Assembly (NCBI GenBank): GCA_003144275.1
Contig: NJBF01000001.1
Location: forward strand, 1-64,000
DNA: 64,000 nt
Reading direction: 5' to 3'
Source of the DNA: Candidatus Heimdallarchaeota archaeon B3_Heim
GTDB taxonomy: Archaea > Asgardarchaeota > Heimdallarchaeia > Hodarchaeales > Hodarchaeaceae
Below are positions 25,767 to 35,118 of the stretch, one piece after another (the first letter of the stretch is position 1; every line of letters begins with the position of its first letter). The notes beneath the pieces were generated by a model. It saw only the letters and a list, made by a program, of their open reading frames with translations, made no database searches and was not told the origin of the DNA. The translations under genes were made by a program, and so were the position numbers.

Positions 25767-26876
25767 GTGTCAGTGATGTTTATGTCTCCACAATGCATTG
25801 CGTGTGGGGAGAATGAAGAATTCTTCCAGCATTTGTGTCAATCATGCTATTTGGAATCCAATCCAATCTTGAAAAAAAAGAAGGATTTGGAATTTGTAGT
25901 ATGTATGACTTGTGGTTTGCTTGCGTCCAAAGGCCATTGGACCAAATTTTTCATGAATGACTTGAATTCATCAAAAATCTATCCGAAACTAGCGAATTTC
26001 GTTAATCAGGAATGGAAATTCCATTATCGTCCAAGTAAAATTGAAGTAAAACATACTGAGCAGATTTATAATGAAGATGATGAATTAATTTCTGTTCACG
26101 GAATGGTTGTTATTTCTGCTAGCCCTGACCCTTTTGTTCCTTTATCAACTATTCAAGAGGATTTTGTTATTAATATTAACTGGGGTGATTGTTCTGATTG
26201 CCAAACACGTTCAAGTGGTTTATATATTTCTAAGATACAAGTAAGAGCTCAGAACGAAACTACATCAGAAGAATTAGATAATTGGGGTAGTGAAATAGAT
26301 AAAATAAGTAAAGAATTCCCCCTTTCGGATGGTAAAAATCCCCTTTTCAGATTAATTCAAATTAAAAATGGTCTTGATGCTCTTTTCCGTTCAAAATCAG
26401 CAGCTCATTCTGTGGGAAGAATTTTCGCTAGAGATAAAGGTGGCCTTATTCAAGTAACGACGGAATTTGCTGGTTTTGATAAATCTAAATCTAAAGAATA
26501 TCCGAGGAAACAGGTTGTATCGGTTGCATTACCCAAGTATCGAGAAGGAGATTACATTCTAATCGATAAACATGTATTCAAAGTAGCTGGATATTCAAAT
26601 TTCAAAATAGCTTGCTTAGATGTCATGAATAAAACTCTAAGAAGAATGTCTATAAAATTATTCGATGAACTAAATCCAAAATCGTTAGATATGAATTTTG
26701 AGGAATATCAGATAATTCACTTTGAAACAGCAGAAAATTTAGCTGAAATAATGAATTTATCGAGCTATGACAATCAATTTGTCGATTCAACTGAACTACA
26801 GACCTTCTCAGAAGGAGATACCTTTTGGGGAATAGTTTATGAAGGAAGAATTATTCTGAAAGATCATTCCAAATAG
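25767..26876 (+). CDS. NMD3 family protein
   Basis: Homologue of eukaryotic NMD3, the large-subunit export and release adaptor; the archaeal protein probably acts in late 50S maturation. The N-terminal zinc region has CxxC pairs: CIACGE, CQSCYL, CMTCGL and, later, CSDCQTR. Downstream are the beta-rich SH3-like/OB-like parts (VVSVALPKYREGDYILIDKHVFKVAGYSNFKI). The length of ~369 residues matches the archaeal family. The frame starts with GTG at 25767; ATGs at 25776 and 25782 are alternatives. Confidence 0.9.
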   Translation: MSVMFMSPQCIACGENEEFFQHLCQSCYLESNPILKKKKDLEFVVCMTCGLLASKGHWTKFFMNDLNSSKIYPKLANFVNQEWKFHYRPSKIEVKHTEQIYNEDDELISVHGMVVISASPDPFVPLSTIQEDFVININWGDCSDCQTRSSGLYISKIQVRAQNETTSEELDNWGSEIDKISKEFPLSDGKNPLFRLIQIKNGLDALFRSKSAAHSVGRIFARDKGGLIQVTTEFAGFDKSKSKEYPRKQVVSVALPKYREGDYILIDKHVFKVAGYSNFKIACLDVMNKTLRRMSIKLFDELNPKSLDMNFEEYQIIHFETAENLAEIMNLSSYDNQFVDSTELQTFSEGDTFWGIVYEGRIILKDHSK

Positions 26877-26893
26877 AAAAGTGGTGGGATTCA

Positions 26894-28276
26894 TTGAAAG
26901 TTGATGAGAATCTGAAACAATACACCAATAGTATTCAGGTTGCTTCAAAAATTATCTCGTTTTATGAGAGGAAGCAAGTATCGTTAAGAAATGCAATGAA
27001 GATGTATCCAAAATTCTCGAGTGATGAGGACCGCTACTCGTATTCCCAAGTACATGCATTAGTCTTTGAAACTGTTCGTTTTCAAAATATTGCGAATCGG
27101 ATAATTCACCAGCAGATACAAAATCAATTCGCACAGAAGATTCCAGTAAATGTGAGGAATATTCTGAGAATTGTCATCTACCTTGTTGTCTTAGCACCGG
27201 AAAGTCCACAAAATCAATACTGGGATCTTTCTTGTCAAGATTTATTAAAATCACTTGATTTACAATTTTCAAAACACATTTTCTCTGATTTAAGCAATTA
27301 TTTAAACAAGTGGAAGTTGGAAATTCTTCTTGACACAATCAACGATAAAGAGGAGAAACTTGGTGTACAGTTCGCACATCCGACTTGGTTAGTTCGTGAT
27401 TTACTTAACTTCTATGGATTAGAACTGACTAAAAAAATTTTAGTAGCAAATAATAAAACATTGCCAGTGTATCTGAGATTGAATCTTTTGAAATTTGAGA
27501 AAAGTACGATTATTACTCAATTATCCAATGAAGGAGTTTCTATCGAATCAGATCCTATTCTGAATGATGTTGTGAAGGTTAAATCAACAGAAATCCCCCT
27601 ACCTCGCCTACCATCCTTTAAAAACGACTTGTATTATATGCAAACAAAAGGTTCTTCTTTAATATCTCATATCCTAGACCCGAAAAAAGGAGAAAAGATT
27701 CTTGATGCATGTGCCGCTCCAGGAGGAAAAACTACACACTTAGCCACTCTTCAAGGTGATTTAGGATTCATAGTTGCGACGGACAATCATCATCGAAGAA
27801 TGCAAGAGTTAGTAAGAAAAATTAATGTTTACAATCTGAAAAGCATTCATCCAGTACTATTTGATATGAGAATAGACAGAGTATTTCGAAACACTTTTGA
27901 TAAAATTCTTCTCGATGCACCATGTTCAGGTTCTGGCACATTTTCTTCTCGTCCAGATGCAAAATGGAGAATAGATAGGCATCAAGTCAAATGGCTAAGT
28001 AATCTACAGTATTCTCTTCTGAATAATGTTTCAAAAATGTTAACCAAAAATCAATCTTCATACTTAATTTATTCCACTTGTTCCCTCCTTCCGATGGAAA
28101 ATGAAGATGTGATTGAGCAATTCTTAACGACAAATCCTGATTTTGAATTAAAATCACAGAATTTGTACATCGGAACCCCAAGTCCGAAATTTCCACTTGC
28201 ACAACGGTTATTCCCACATATCAATGAAACTGAAGGATTTTCAATCTTTAAAATTGGTTATAAAGAATTTAACTGA
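26894..28276 (+). CDS. RNA cytosine-C5 methyltransferase, NSUN/RsmB family
   Basis: SAM-dependent tRNA or rRNA m5C methyltransferase. An N-terminal NusB-like helical domain (residues ~1-150) precedes the catalytic domain: motif I DACAAPGGKTTHLA, motif IV DAPCSGSGTFSSRPDAKWR and motif VI IYSTCSLLPMENED. Both the motif IV and VI cysteines are present, the latter being the catalytic one in this family. The TTG start at 26894 follows AAAGTGGTGGG, a good ribosome site. It is the last gene of the aIF2 beta operon and converges with polB (8-base overlap). Confidence 0.9.
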   Translation: MKVDENLKQYTNSIQVASKIISFYERKQVSLRNAMKMYPKFSSDEDRYSYSQVHALVFETVRFQNIANRIIHQQIQNQFAQKIPVNVRNILRIVIYLVVLAPESPQNQYWDLSCQDLLKSLDLQFSKHIFSDLSNYLNKWKLEILLDTINDKEEKLGVQFAHPTWLVRDLLNFYGLELTKKILVANNKTLPVYLRLNLLKFEKSTIITQLSNEGVSIESDPILNDVVKVKSTEIPLPRLPSFKNDLYYMQTKGSSLISHILDPKKGEKILDACAAPGGKTTHLATLQGDLGFIVATDNHHRRMQELVRKINVYNLKSIHPVLFDMRIDRVFRNTFDKILLDAPCSGSGTFSSRPDAKWRIDRHQVKWLSNLQYSLLNNVSKMLTKNQSSYLIYSTCSLLPMENEDVIEQFLTTNPDFELKSQNLYIGTPSPKFPLAQRLFPHINETEGFSIFKIGYKEFN

Positions 28277-30827
28277 AGAATTCCATTAGGTTGACCTGGC
28301 CTGTAGATAATTCTTCTAGATCGATTTCTAATGCTCCTATTAATTGTTCAAAAATAGTATCGATCATTGATCTATAAGCTTTTATATCAATCTTGGATTT
28401 TTGTGACATAAGTTCTAAAGCGGTGACTCTATCGGAATTTTTAGTCTTTACAAATCTAATAAAGCGTCCAGATTTTATGAACTCAGCTGGCACAGATTTA
28501 TTTAGCGGTTTATTATGATGCTGTTTTTGAAACATCTCCTCCAGCTGCCATGCTGCTTTTACATGTTGTGCATTTACTAAGTACTTATGTAAAGGTTGTG
28601 TCATTTGCATAGAAATAGCAAGATCGTCATTTGAGTATTTACCTTTTTCTAATTTTCGATACACGCCACCAATATACTCTTTAACACGAGCTTCTGCAGC
28701 ATAAAACTCAGGTTCCGATTTGACCTCTGATAACTTCTTTAATACATTTTTAAATGCTTTCTGAAGAAATTGGGGAGTATTCCGTTTTTTTCCCATTAAT
28801 CCCTTTACATCAATCTCTGAATTTGGATAAACACCAAAATAATTTTTCTTGCGTTGAGAAAGAACTACATAACGATAGGTCTTTTCTACTTCAAGACTTA
28901 CTCCTAGTGACTCTTGACTCCAATTTATTATCTCTTGAATTTGCTCTTGTGTTGGGGATAGAAGAAAAACTGAGTCTGTATCTCCATAAAGAACCTTAAT
29001 GTTTAAACTTTGAGCTTTGGAAATTGTCCGTTCAATAGAATCTCTTCCGTAAGCAGTAGTAGCATCAGCAACAGGAAGACAGTATAAGAGAAAACGATCA
29101 CTTCCCAAAACACCGTAAGATGCATTAATTAAGACTTTAAGGCTTCTTTCCAGTATTTTATAATAATCCTGCTGAATTGACTTCTTTTTTGATTCTGGTT
29201 TCAACCATTGAACTCGAACATCTTTTATGAAACCGATAGTATCAGCGATAATTCCACGTTCTTTTTGACACACCCAATAGTTAGTTTGTGGAACTTTATT
29301 TTGTTTGCATTCCGAATGATTACATAAAATTGTTTCATAGCTTAAATTAAAGGCACTTATGATGGAAGGGTAAAGAGAAGCAAAATCTAAAACAGTAACA
29401 TCAAAATGAAGCCCTGGAACTGGATCAATCACTGTTGCTCCTTTGTATTTTTTTCCCTTGATAATTGCTTCAGAACTTCTAAACAAATTTTTTTCTTTTT
29501 GAATATCCGCTGCATTGGGGATCAAGTATCGTCTACGACGATGTTCTGAATAAAAAAGACTCTGTACCCAATTCGATACTGCTGTTCTTGTTAAATCGTC
29601 AATGGGAGTACGTGTCACACGAGAGAGCACAAATATCAATTTTAGAGGAGTATTATTATCAAATAATATAAGATCAAGAGTTATTTTCGCATCTCTTGCA
29701 CAATAATGAATTAACTCCCATTCTGTAAGTTGAGCAATCTCTTTTTGAAGTTTAATCTTTCCTACACCCAATAATGCTGATGCAATTGCATTTAGATTGG
29801 TTTCCTGATATTTATTTCCAAAAGCATATGTACGAATAGCCACATTCTGATAAAAACGATATAGATCAAGATGAATCCCTTTTTTTAGAGTACATTCCCT
29901 ATTCCGCCTATTCCATATAATAGGACTAAACGTATTGACCTTTAGTTCTCTTGCACGCTCATTTAAGTAAGGAAAATCAAAGTTATCTCCATTAAAAGAT
30001 ACAATAATTGGATAATCATTTAGGATCTCAAAAGCTCTTTTTATTAAATCTGCTTCATCTTTAAATCGAACAATATCAATTGATTGAGAATCATTATCAA
30101 TTTCTTGACCTTTGTCTACCTCTTCTCTCTCCAAAACGAGCGCAAAGGCACCGTTCAAATTATCAGAGAAACAGATGCAGGTGATCCTATGCCTTGGATC
30201 AGACGCTTGTGGAATCTGGTTTTCGGCATATTCGGTTTCGATATCACAAGATAAAATTGGGATATTGGGTATTTCTTGTGTGAAGTCGAAAACAAAATTA
30301 TTCAAGAGTCCTTCATATTTGTCTAGGTGAGTCATTACAGTTGTTGGAAGCGTTAGATCAGAATTTTGAGTATCAGGAATGAAAAATTTCTTTTTTTCTG
30401 CATTCCATCTGTATTTCCTACCTGGAACTAGTTGTTGGTCATAGAGCCAGTTACGATGATATTTTATTCTTGATTCCCAAGTTTCTCCTAATATCTCTCT
30501 TACTTTCGGAACTTCACTGGGAGTAGGCGTGAATATTTGTGTAAACGTAGAATCTACATTGTGCAGTAAATCACGTTTTTCAATAGTAGCAAGTCGCTTA
30601 ATGGTTCGTGAAGATATATTCCTTGCCTTAATATCCTGAATTGATTCCCTACTTAAACAATACGGTTCATGGTCAAATGGATCTGTAATATACACTATCT
30701 TACCTTTCTTAATATCAAGAAACTTTATTCCTGCTCCGTTGCTCTTTGCATCATAGACTGTGCTTAATAACAAATAATCTTTATTCGCTTCCAGACCAAA
30801 ATTATTTCCAGGTTCGATTTTACTCAT
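28269..30827 (-). CDS. polB: Family B DNA polymerase
   Basis: Replicative or repair DNA polymerase with 3'-5' proofreading. Exonuclease motifs: DIETE (Exo I), SFNGDNFDFPYL (Exo II) and YCARDAKITLDL (Exo III). Polymerase motifs: DFASLYPSIISAFNLS (A), KVLINASYGVLG (B) and YGDTDSVF (C), then KKNYFGV. The catalytic aspartates are present, so both activities should be intact. At 852 residues it has normal length and no intein. It sits alone and converges with the m5C methyltransferase gene. Confidence 0.95.
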   Translation of the reverse strand: MSKIEPGNNFGLEANKDYLLLSTVYDAKSNGAGIKFLDIKKGKIVYITDPFDHEPYCLSRESIQDIKARNISSRTIKRLATIEKRDLLHNVDSTFTQIFTPTPSEVPKVREILGETWESRIKYHRNWLYDQQLVPGRKYRWNAEKKKFFIPDTQNSDLTLPTTVMTHLDKYEGLLNNFVFDFTQEIPNIPILSCDIETEYAENQIPQASDPRHRITCICFSDNLNGAFALVLEREEVDKGQEIDNDSQSIDIVRFKDEADLIKRAFEILNDYPIIVSFNGDNFDFPYLNERARELKVNTFSPIIWNRRNRECTLKKGIHLDLYRFYQNVAIRTYAFGNKYQETNLNAIASALLGVGKIKLQKEIAQLTEWELIHYCARDAKITLDLILFDNNTPLKLIFVLSRVTRTPIDDLTRTAVSNWVQSLFYSEHRRRRYLIPNAADIQKEKNLFRSSEAIIKGKKYKGATVIDPVPGLHFDVTVLDFASLYPSIISAFNLSYETILCNHSECKQNKVPQTNYWVCQKERGIIADTIGFIKDVRVQWLKPESKKKSIQQDYYKILERSLKVLINASYGVLGSDRFLLYCLPVADATTAYGRDSIERTISKAQSLNIKVLYGDTDSVFLLSPTQEQIQEIINWSQESLGVSLEVEKTYRYVVLSQRKKNYFGVYPNSEIDVKGLMGKKRNTPQFLQKAFKNVLKKLSEVKSEPEFYAAEARVKEYIGGVYRKLEKGKYSNDDLAISMQMTQPLHKYLVNAQHVKAAWQLEEMFQKQHHNKPLNKSVPAEFIKSGRFIRFVKTKNSDRVTALELMSQKSKIDIKAYRSMIDTIFEQLIGALEIDLEELSTGQVNLMEFFS

Positions 30828-31051
30828 CTAGGAAACTCCTAGGTACTCTAAGACGCTATTGAATGACTGTTAACCTAATAGTTTATACTGAGATTACATA
30901 ACTTTTATGTTTTTATCCTGAAACACCATTTCATTTTTCACTTAAAAAATAATTAAAAGGAAATTTTTTAATTCCTTCATATATATTCCAATCTAACACT
31001 CATAAATCAGTTTGAGGAAGCAAATATTGGTCAAGATGGAAGTGAACACAT

Positions 31052-31396
31052 TTGTCTCAAGGGGAATTAAATGCTAAAAAAATTGAAACTTTGACCAAAG
31101 TAGCTAGACTTCTAGGTGATCAGATTCAGGCTCAGAGTAGAGCAATAAATAAGATTCAAAATGAAATTGATTGGATAAAAGAATCTCTTAAAAGAATCAT
31201 TAATGAAGAATTACCTGTAAAAGCTGAAGTGTTCCAAACAGAAGATGAAATCACCCCTGAAACCCTACAAGCTCAGGAACCTAGCGTAATTTCTTTTTCA
31301 GAAGAAGAAGGAGATAAGACTGCATCAAAAACTAAAAAATTACCTTCTGAAAAAGAAGAACTTAGACAGGCATTAAAGATCATTGATAATCTTTAA
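31052..31396 (+). CDS. Small coiled-coil protein
   Basis: No family recognised. Residues ~5-55 form a heptad-rich coiled coil (KKIETLTKVARLLGDQIQAQ and KIQNEIDWIKESLKRII), then an acidic, Glu/Ser-rich linker and a short C-terminal helix (KEELRQALKIIDNL). The start is TTG. Upstream, 30957-30977 holds a small inverted repeat (AAGGAA/TTCCTT), perhaps part of the promoter of this gene or of polB. It may be an adaptor or a subunit of an unknown complex. Confidence 0.6.
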   Translation: MSQGELNAKKIETLTKVARLLGDQIQAQSRAINKIQNEIDWIKESLKRIINEELPVKAEVFQTEDEITPETLQAQEPSVISFSEEEGDKTASKTKKLPSEKEELRQALKIIDNL

Positions 31397-31437
31397 AAAT
31401 AACTCAGTGAACTCTTGAAGAGTCTCGAGAGTAAAAT

Positions 31438-33111
31438 CTAGCGTAGAATATAGCGTACAAGTTGCTTAATATCTAAGGGAATCCCTTCTTTATTCCCTAA
31501 TATGGTATTAGTGTAAGATCCGATTAGATCGGACCATTCCCATCTATCCAATTGGTATAGTTCTTCTTCTGGGGATTCTATCACTTTAATGATCCGTCTA
31601 TCAACATAATCATTCAATCGTCTTTGCAAATCCAATCTCTTTTCTGCAGGAATCCCTAGGATTTGGCTAATCTTTTCCTTTGATAGTGGTTGGTTGGTTC
31701 CCAGAAGAAAGAGGATCCAATTATCAGGAGACGCTAACAACGCTTTTACCACAGGACGGAGATCTATATCCATCCCAACTGAAACACCACCTGCTTTCAT
31801 CGTGATTTCTTTGGTAACTTTGTAGCTTAGCTCTTTACCCCCATCACCTTGCTCTTTTAAATTCACAAGGCGTTCTTTTAATAGATTAACTTCCTCACGA
31901 AGATTTGCAATGTCAGATGTTATTACCATACTGTCAGAGCTTTCTTCTAAAATTTCAGGTGAAACTGTTCCCCCTTCTCTCAATAGATTCTTTAATTCTT
32001 CATTTTCCTGCCTTGTATCGATTAATATTCTTTCAAATTCTAATAATTTCTCAGATAAGTCTTCAGCGAGTCGTTCATCAATTGCCCTAGACCAAGAAAG
32101 TTTTTCGTGAGTACTTTGTGTTGTCCCTACAAGCTCTACTTCCAAATCCTCCTTGATTGCTTCTAATTCCTTTATACGCGCTTCTTGGCTCAATATTTTG
32201 TCTTTCAGCCTGTTTACTATCGATGCAGTATTTAAAATGACCTTGTTATCATCCACATTTGGAATTCGATAAACGGGTACTACACTTCCCCTATCCCAAA
32301 TTGATGCGGTTTCATACCTAACCCCCAACTTCTCAATCAACTTAGCAATTTCACGAGTTTCATCATTATATCTGAACATGAATAAATTTTCCTCGTCACC
32401 CTCAAACCTGTATAATCGAGAGAACTTCAGCCATATTGTGACAAAATCCAAAATATCCTGTTCATCTTTACATTTGGAGACAGAAAGGATTATTTGGGGA
32501 AAGCTGGCTTGGAATTCTCCAGTAAACGCTTTAACAACCGCAGAGCAAAGCTGTACAGGAATTTTAACATAAAAACCTCTTTGATTCTGTGCAAGTTCGC
32601 CATCAGGACATAAGTTCACATCAAAAACAGAATCAAATGTTTCAATAAAACTCTCAATTTTTCCTCTTTGATCAGTTTGGTAGGTACCAGTCTGAAATAC
32701 ATTCTTGGATAGTGTAAATAAGCCGAGAAGCTTAGCTAAAGAATTGCTCTTAGTTTTTACTGGAAGTTTTATTGGAAGCTGGCTCTTTTTATTCCCTATA
32801 CTAGTGACTGTGAAGGAGGTCATAAAAAGTTCTCGTTCATTTTCAACTAATATGCGAAGTGTTGACAGAGGGATGGTCATTTTTGGATTTGAACGATATC
32901 GTGACCATTGTGTTCGACTTACAACTGGACCCAACGCTTTTTGCATTCTACTATTTTGGAATACGAATCGACGTCCAGCTAATGAAAGATTTACTCGGGC
33001 CTCGTCTGGAAAGTTCTTTAATGACAACCATTCCTCGATTTCATGATCCATATCAAGTCTTGATCGTCTCTTAAAGACTTCTTCATGTAATTCTAATTTT
33101 TCGGACTCCAA
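31438..33111 (-). CDS. Large coiled-coil/winged-helix protein with a LAGLIDADG-like segment
   Basis: Not assigned to a known family. Order: a basic N-terminus with a helix-turn-helix-like stretch (~15-85, SRTQWSRYRSN); a segment near 125-200 reading LAKLLGLFTLSK then IESFIETFDSVFDV and FYVKIPVQLCSAVVKAFTGEF, which recalls one LAGLIDADG-type half (LLGLFxxD, then a core helix); a long coiled coil (~290-420); and a C-terminal winged helix (WILFLLGTNQPLSKEKISQILG). The catalytic acidic residue expected after LLGLF is replaced by Ser-Lys, so nuclease activity is doubtful. The TTG start is backed by a GAGGT 7 bases upstream. It is probably a DNA-binding or regulatory protein (inference). Confidence 0.65.
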   Translation of the reverse strand: MESEKLELHEEVFKRRSRLDMDHEIEEWLSLKNFPDEARVNLSLAGRRFVFQNSRMQKALGPVVSRTQWSRYRSNPKMTIPLSTLRILVENERELFMTSFTVTSIGNKKSQLPIKLPVKTKSNSLAKLLGLFTLSKNVFQTGTYQTDQRGKIESFIETFDSVFDVNLCPDGELAQNQRGFYVKIPVQLCSAVVKAFTGEFQASFPQIILSVSKCKDEQDILDFVTIWLKFSRLYRFEGDEENLFMFRYNDETREIAKLIEKLGVRYETASIWDRGSVVPVYRIPNVDDNKVILNTASIVNRLKDKILSQEARIKELEAIKEDLEVELVGTTQSTHEKLSWSRAIDERLAEDLSEKLLEFERILIDTRQENEELKNLLREGGTVSPEILEESSDSMVITSDIANLREEVNLLKERLVNLKEQGDGGKELSYKVTKEITMKAGGVSVGMDIDLRPVVKALLASPDNWILFLLGTNQPLSKEKISQILGIPAEKRLDLQRRLNDYVDRRIIKVIESPEEELYQLDRWEWSDLIGSYTNTILGNKEGIPLDIKQLVRYILR

Positions 33112-33297
33112 ATTTTGACCTCACCCTGAAGGTGATCACGGTACTATTATGATCTTCTAATCTTATTTATTAAGCTAACAAATTCTTACTTGAATGATAA
33201 ATGTTTCTTTTCTGATGTGTTTATAATAACTAACTAAGACTGCACCAGTGGCACAGTCATAATTTTTATGGCTGAAGAAATTCATTTGAGGTAGTTT

Positions 33298-34074
33298 ATG
33301 ATGATTAGTCTTTACTTGGCATTATTAGATCCCATTTTTGACCTATTCCTGCTCATTTGGACATCATTAAATGATATCCTCATAGATCTTGTTGAGACTT
33401 TTGGAGTTTGGGGGCTTATATTCGCCATGGTTTTTCAATCCATTGTTGCTCCAATTATATCTGAAGCAGTATTGACTGCAGCAGGATTTGGGTTTTATAA
33501 TGCCTATGGGAACGAAGGTTTATTTTTAGCTTTTATTGGAGGGTTTATTGGTTCTCTCCTTGGAGCAGTAATCGCATTTTATATTGCACGGGGAGTACAA
33601 TCATTATTGAGAAAGAAGATAGTTGATGTTTACGGAACTAAAAAAGAGGACTCAGATTCTGAACTTAATCAAAGGAATCCACGTTTAACACGATTAGCCA
33701 ATTTCCTTGCTCGGTTTATTGATGAAGATTCCGAATATTTTTTAGATTTAATTGAAAATCATGGTTTTCTGTTCGTATTAATTGGACGCCTAGCTCCATT
33801 TATCCCCTTTGATGCTGTTTCTTACGGGGCTGGTTTTACTCGGATAAGTTTCTGGAATTATTTTATCCCAACAATTATTGGAACGATTCCTAGGGTCTTA
33901 TTTTATATTTATTTGGGTGCAGAGTTAGTTTCATGGGCTGAAGAAGATTTAAATATTTTCTTTCTAATCCTCTTAGCCTTTTCCCTAATAATATTCAGTT
34001 TATATATGATAAGTATGCGTTTCCTAAAAAATAGGATCGGAAGAAAACAGGATATCGATAAATCTCGTAACTAA
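33298..34074 (+). CDS. VTT-domain (DedA/TMEM41-like) membrane protein
   Basis: Polytopic membrane protein of the DedA/VTT family, related to lipid scramblases such as TMEM41B. Seen are the re-entrant loop region FQSIVAPIISEAVLTAAGFGFY, the glycine-rich helix FIGGFIGSLLGAVIAFYIARG, and the conserved RLAPFIPFDAVSYGAGFTRISFWNYF followed by TIIGTIPRVLFYIYLG. The F-R-P-type basic residue (Arg in GRLAPFIP) is present. A charged ~45-residue cytosolic loop (KKEDSDSELNQRNP) splits the two halves. It stands alone with its own promoter region. Confidence 0.88.
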   Translation: MMISLYLALLDPIFDLFLLIWTSLNDILIDLVETFGVWGLIFAMVFQSIVAPIISEAVLTAAGFGFYNAYGNEGLFLAFIGGFIGSLLGAVIAFYIARGVQSLLRKKIVDVYGTKKEDSDSELNQRNPRLTRLANFLARFIDEDSEYFLDLIENHGFLFVLIGRLAPFIPFDAVSYGAGFTRISFWNYFIPTIIGTIPRVLFYIYLGAELVSWAEEDLNIFFLILLAFSLIIFSLYMISMRFLKNRIGRKQDIDKSRN

Positions 34075-34180
34075 TTAAATTAGTGGAAAAAACGTCTTAA
34101 AAATAAACATCAGGGAGTTTGTGAACCCCCTCCCTTGCCTGAAAATCATATCGGCTATAAGTGAATATTTATAGACCTTA

Positions 34181-34558
34181 TCACATTAGAATAGCGTCTA
34201 CGGTCCCACTTTGTCCAGGACGAGAAGTTACACGAGCTTTTCCTTTATCAGTTTGAATAATAGCTCCCTTGGTAATGATTTTTCGTCTAGCAAAGTCTCT
34301 ATTTGCGGGATTAGCTTCTACATCTAGTATTTCTACTTTTTCAGATGTTTTTTTATCTGGACGAGAGAGATTTGCGTATTTATGAGCTAACAGACGAATT
34401 TTTCGATTTCCTCCACGTGTTCTTATCATCTTACTTCTTTGATCGCTAAGAACTGTGAGCGCGGGTGGGCGGGATAGATCCCGTTTTTTCTTTTTAATCG
34501 CTGTGTGATAACGTCCACCGCTGGGTTTACGAACGGACCGTTTTTGTGATCGTGCCAT
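34181..34558 (-). CDS. Ribosomal protein S8e
   Basis: 125-residue archaeal S8e. Typical are the start ARSQKRSVRKPSGGRYH, RTRGGNRKIRLLAHKYANLS, ANPANRDFARRKIITKGAII and the C-terminal RVTSRPGQSGTVDAIL. It is 78 bases downstream of Gar1 on the same strand. A GAGG-type ribosome site (GAGGAGATATTA) precedes the ATG. Confidence 0.96.
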   Translation of the reverse strand: MARSQKRSVRKPSGGRYHTAIKKKKRDLSRPPALTVLSDQRSKMIRTRGGNRKIRLLAHKYANLSRPDKKTSEKVEILDVEANPANRDFARRKIITKGAIIQTDKGKARVTSRPGQSGTVDAILM

Positions 34559-34636
34559 TAATATCTCCTCTGATTGTTATACGCAAGAGTATATTAGAAA
34601 GCCATTTATGTGGGCTTCTTCAATATTTGGGCAATC

Positions 34637-34963
34637 TTAACTTCGCTTATATCTTTCCTCTCTTTGTCTCTTCTTCCTGTCTAGATATTTTTTCGACTTC
34701 TTACGCTTTATTTTCTCATGGGTGACTATTTCATCATTTATCTGAACACGTTCGTAAGCCGCTTTACTTGCAGATATAACAATCCATGGACTTTGAGTTG
34801 AGCCAATCGCTTCGACTACCTCTCCAAGGGATTTTGATTTCCCTTCTATATCAACAAATGCTTTGGATCCTATTTTAGGTAAATTTATTCCTTTCAATTG
34901 AACAAGTACTTTTCCTTGTGTCTTAACAGTGCATTTACCGATTCGCATGGATGAGGGTGTCAT
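34637..34963 (-). CDS. gar1: H/ACA RNP protein Gar1
   Basis: Small beta-barrel protein of the H/ACA pseudouridylation RNP. The core reads RIGKCTVKTQGKVLVQLKG, LPKIGSKAFVDIEGKSKSLGEVVEAIGSTQSPWIVI, matching the Gar1 layout of G-x-V, then G-D/EGK-I/LG-V-x-x-I/V-G. A Lys/Arg-rich tail (KIKRKKSKKYLDRKKRQREE) follows. ATG at 34963 or at 34948 (MRIGKCTV) could start it. Together with Nop10 at 13.3 kb it indicates active H/ACA-guided RNA modification; Cbf5 and L7Ae are not in the window. Confidence 0.85.
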   Translation of the reverse strand: MTPSSMRIGKCTVKTQGKVLVQLKGINLPKIGSKAFVDIEGKSKSLGEVVEAIGSTQSPWIVISASKAAYERVQINDEIVTHEKIKRKKSKKYLDRKKRQREERYKRS

Positions 34964-35118
34964 AAGATTTCCCGGTTAACGTGAAATTGTGAATCATCTT
35001 TCAATATTTGCCTTGCATTTGTTAATAATCTCTTGTTGGTTTTTTTGCAGCAAGTAAGAAAGAAGAAAAACTAAATTTATTGGTTTGTGCTTCCTAAGTA
35101 ATGTGGAGAAAACAAAGT

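Noticed and set aside
28269..30827. Intein in DNA polymerase B
   Set aside because: Motifs A, B and C are at usual distances and the protein has normal length.
32705..33046. 113-codon plus-strand frame opposite the large coiled-coil gene
   Set aside because: It lacks recognisable features and lies wholly inside the better-supported minus-strand gene.
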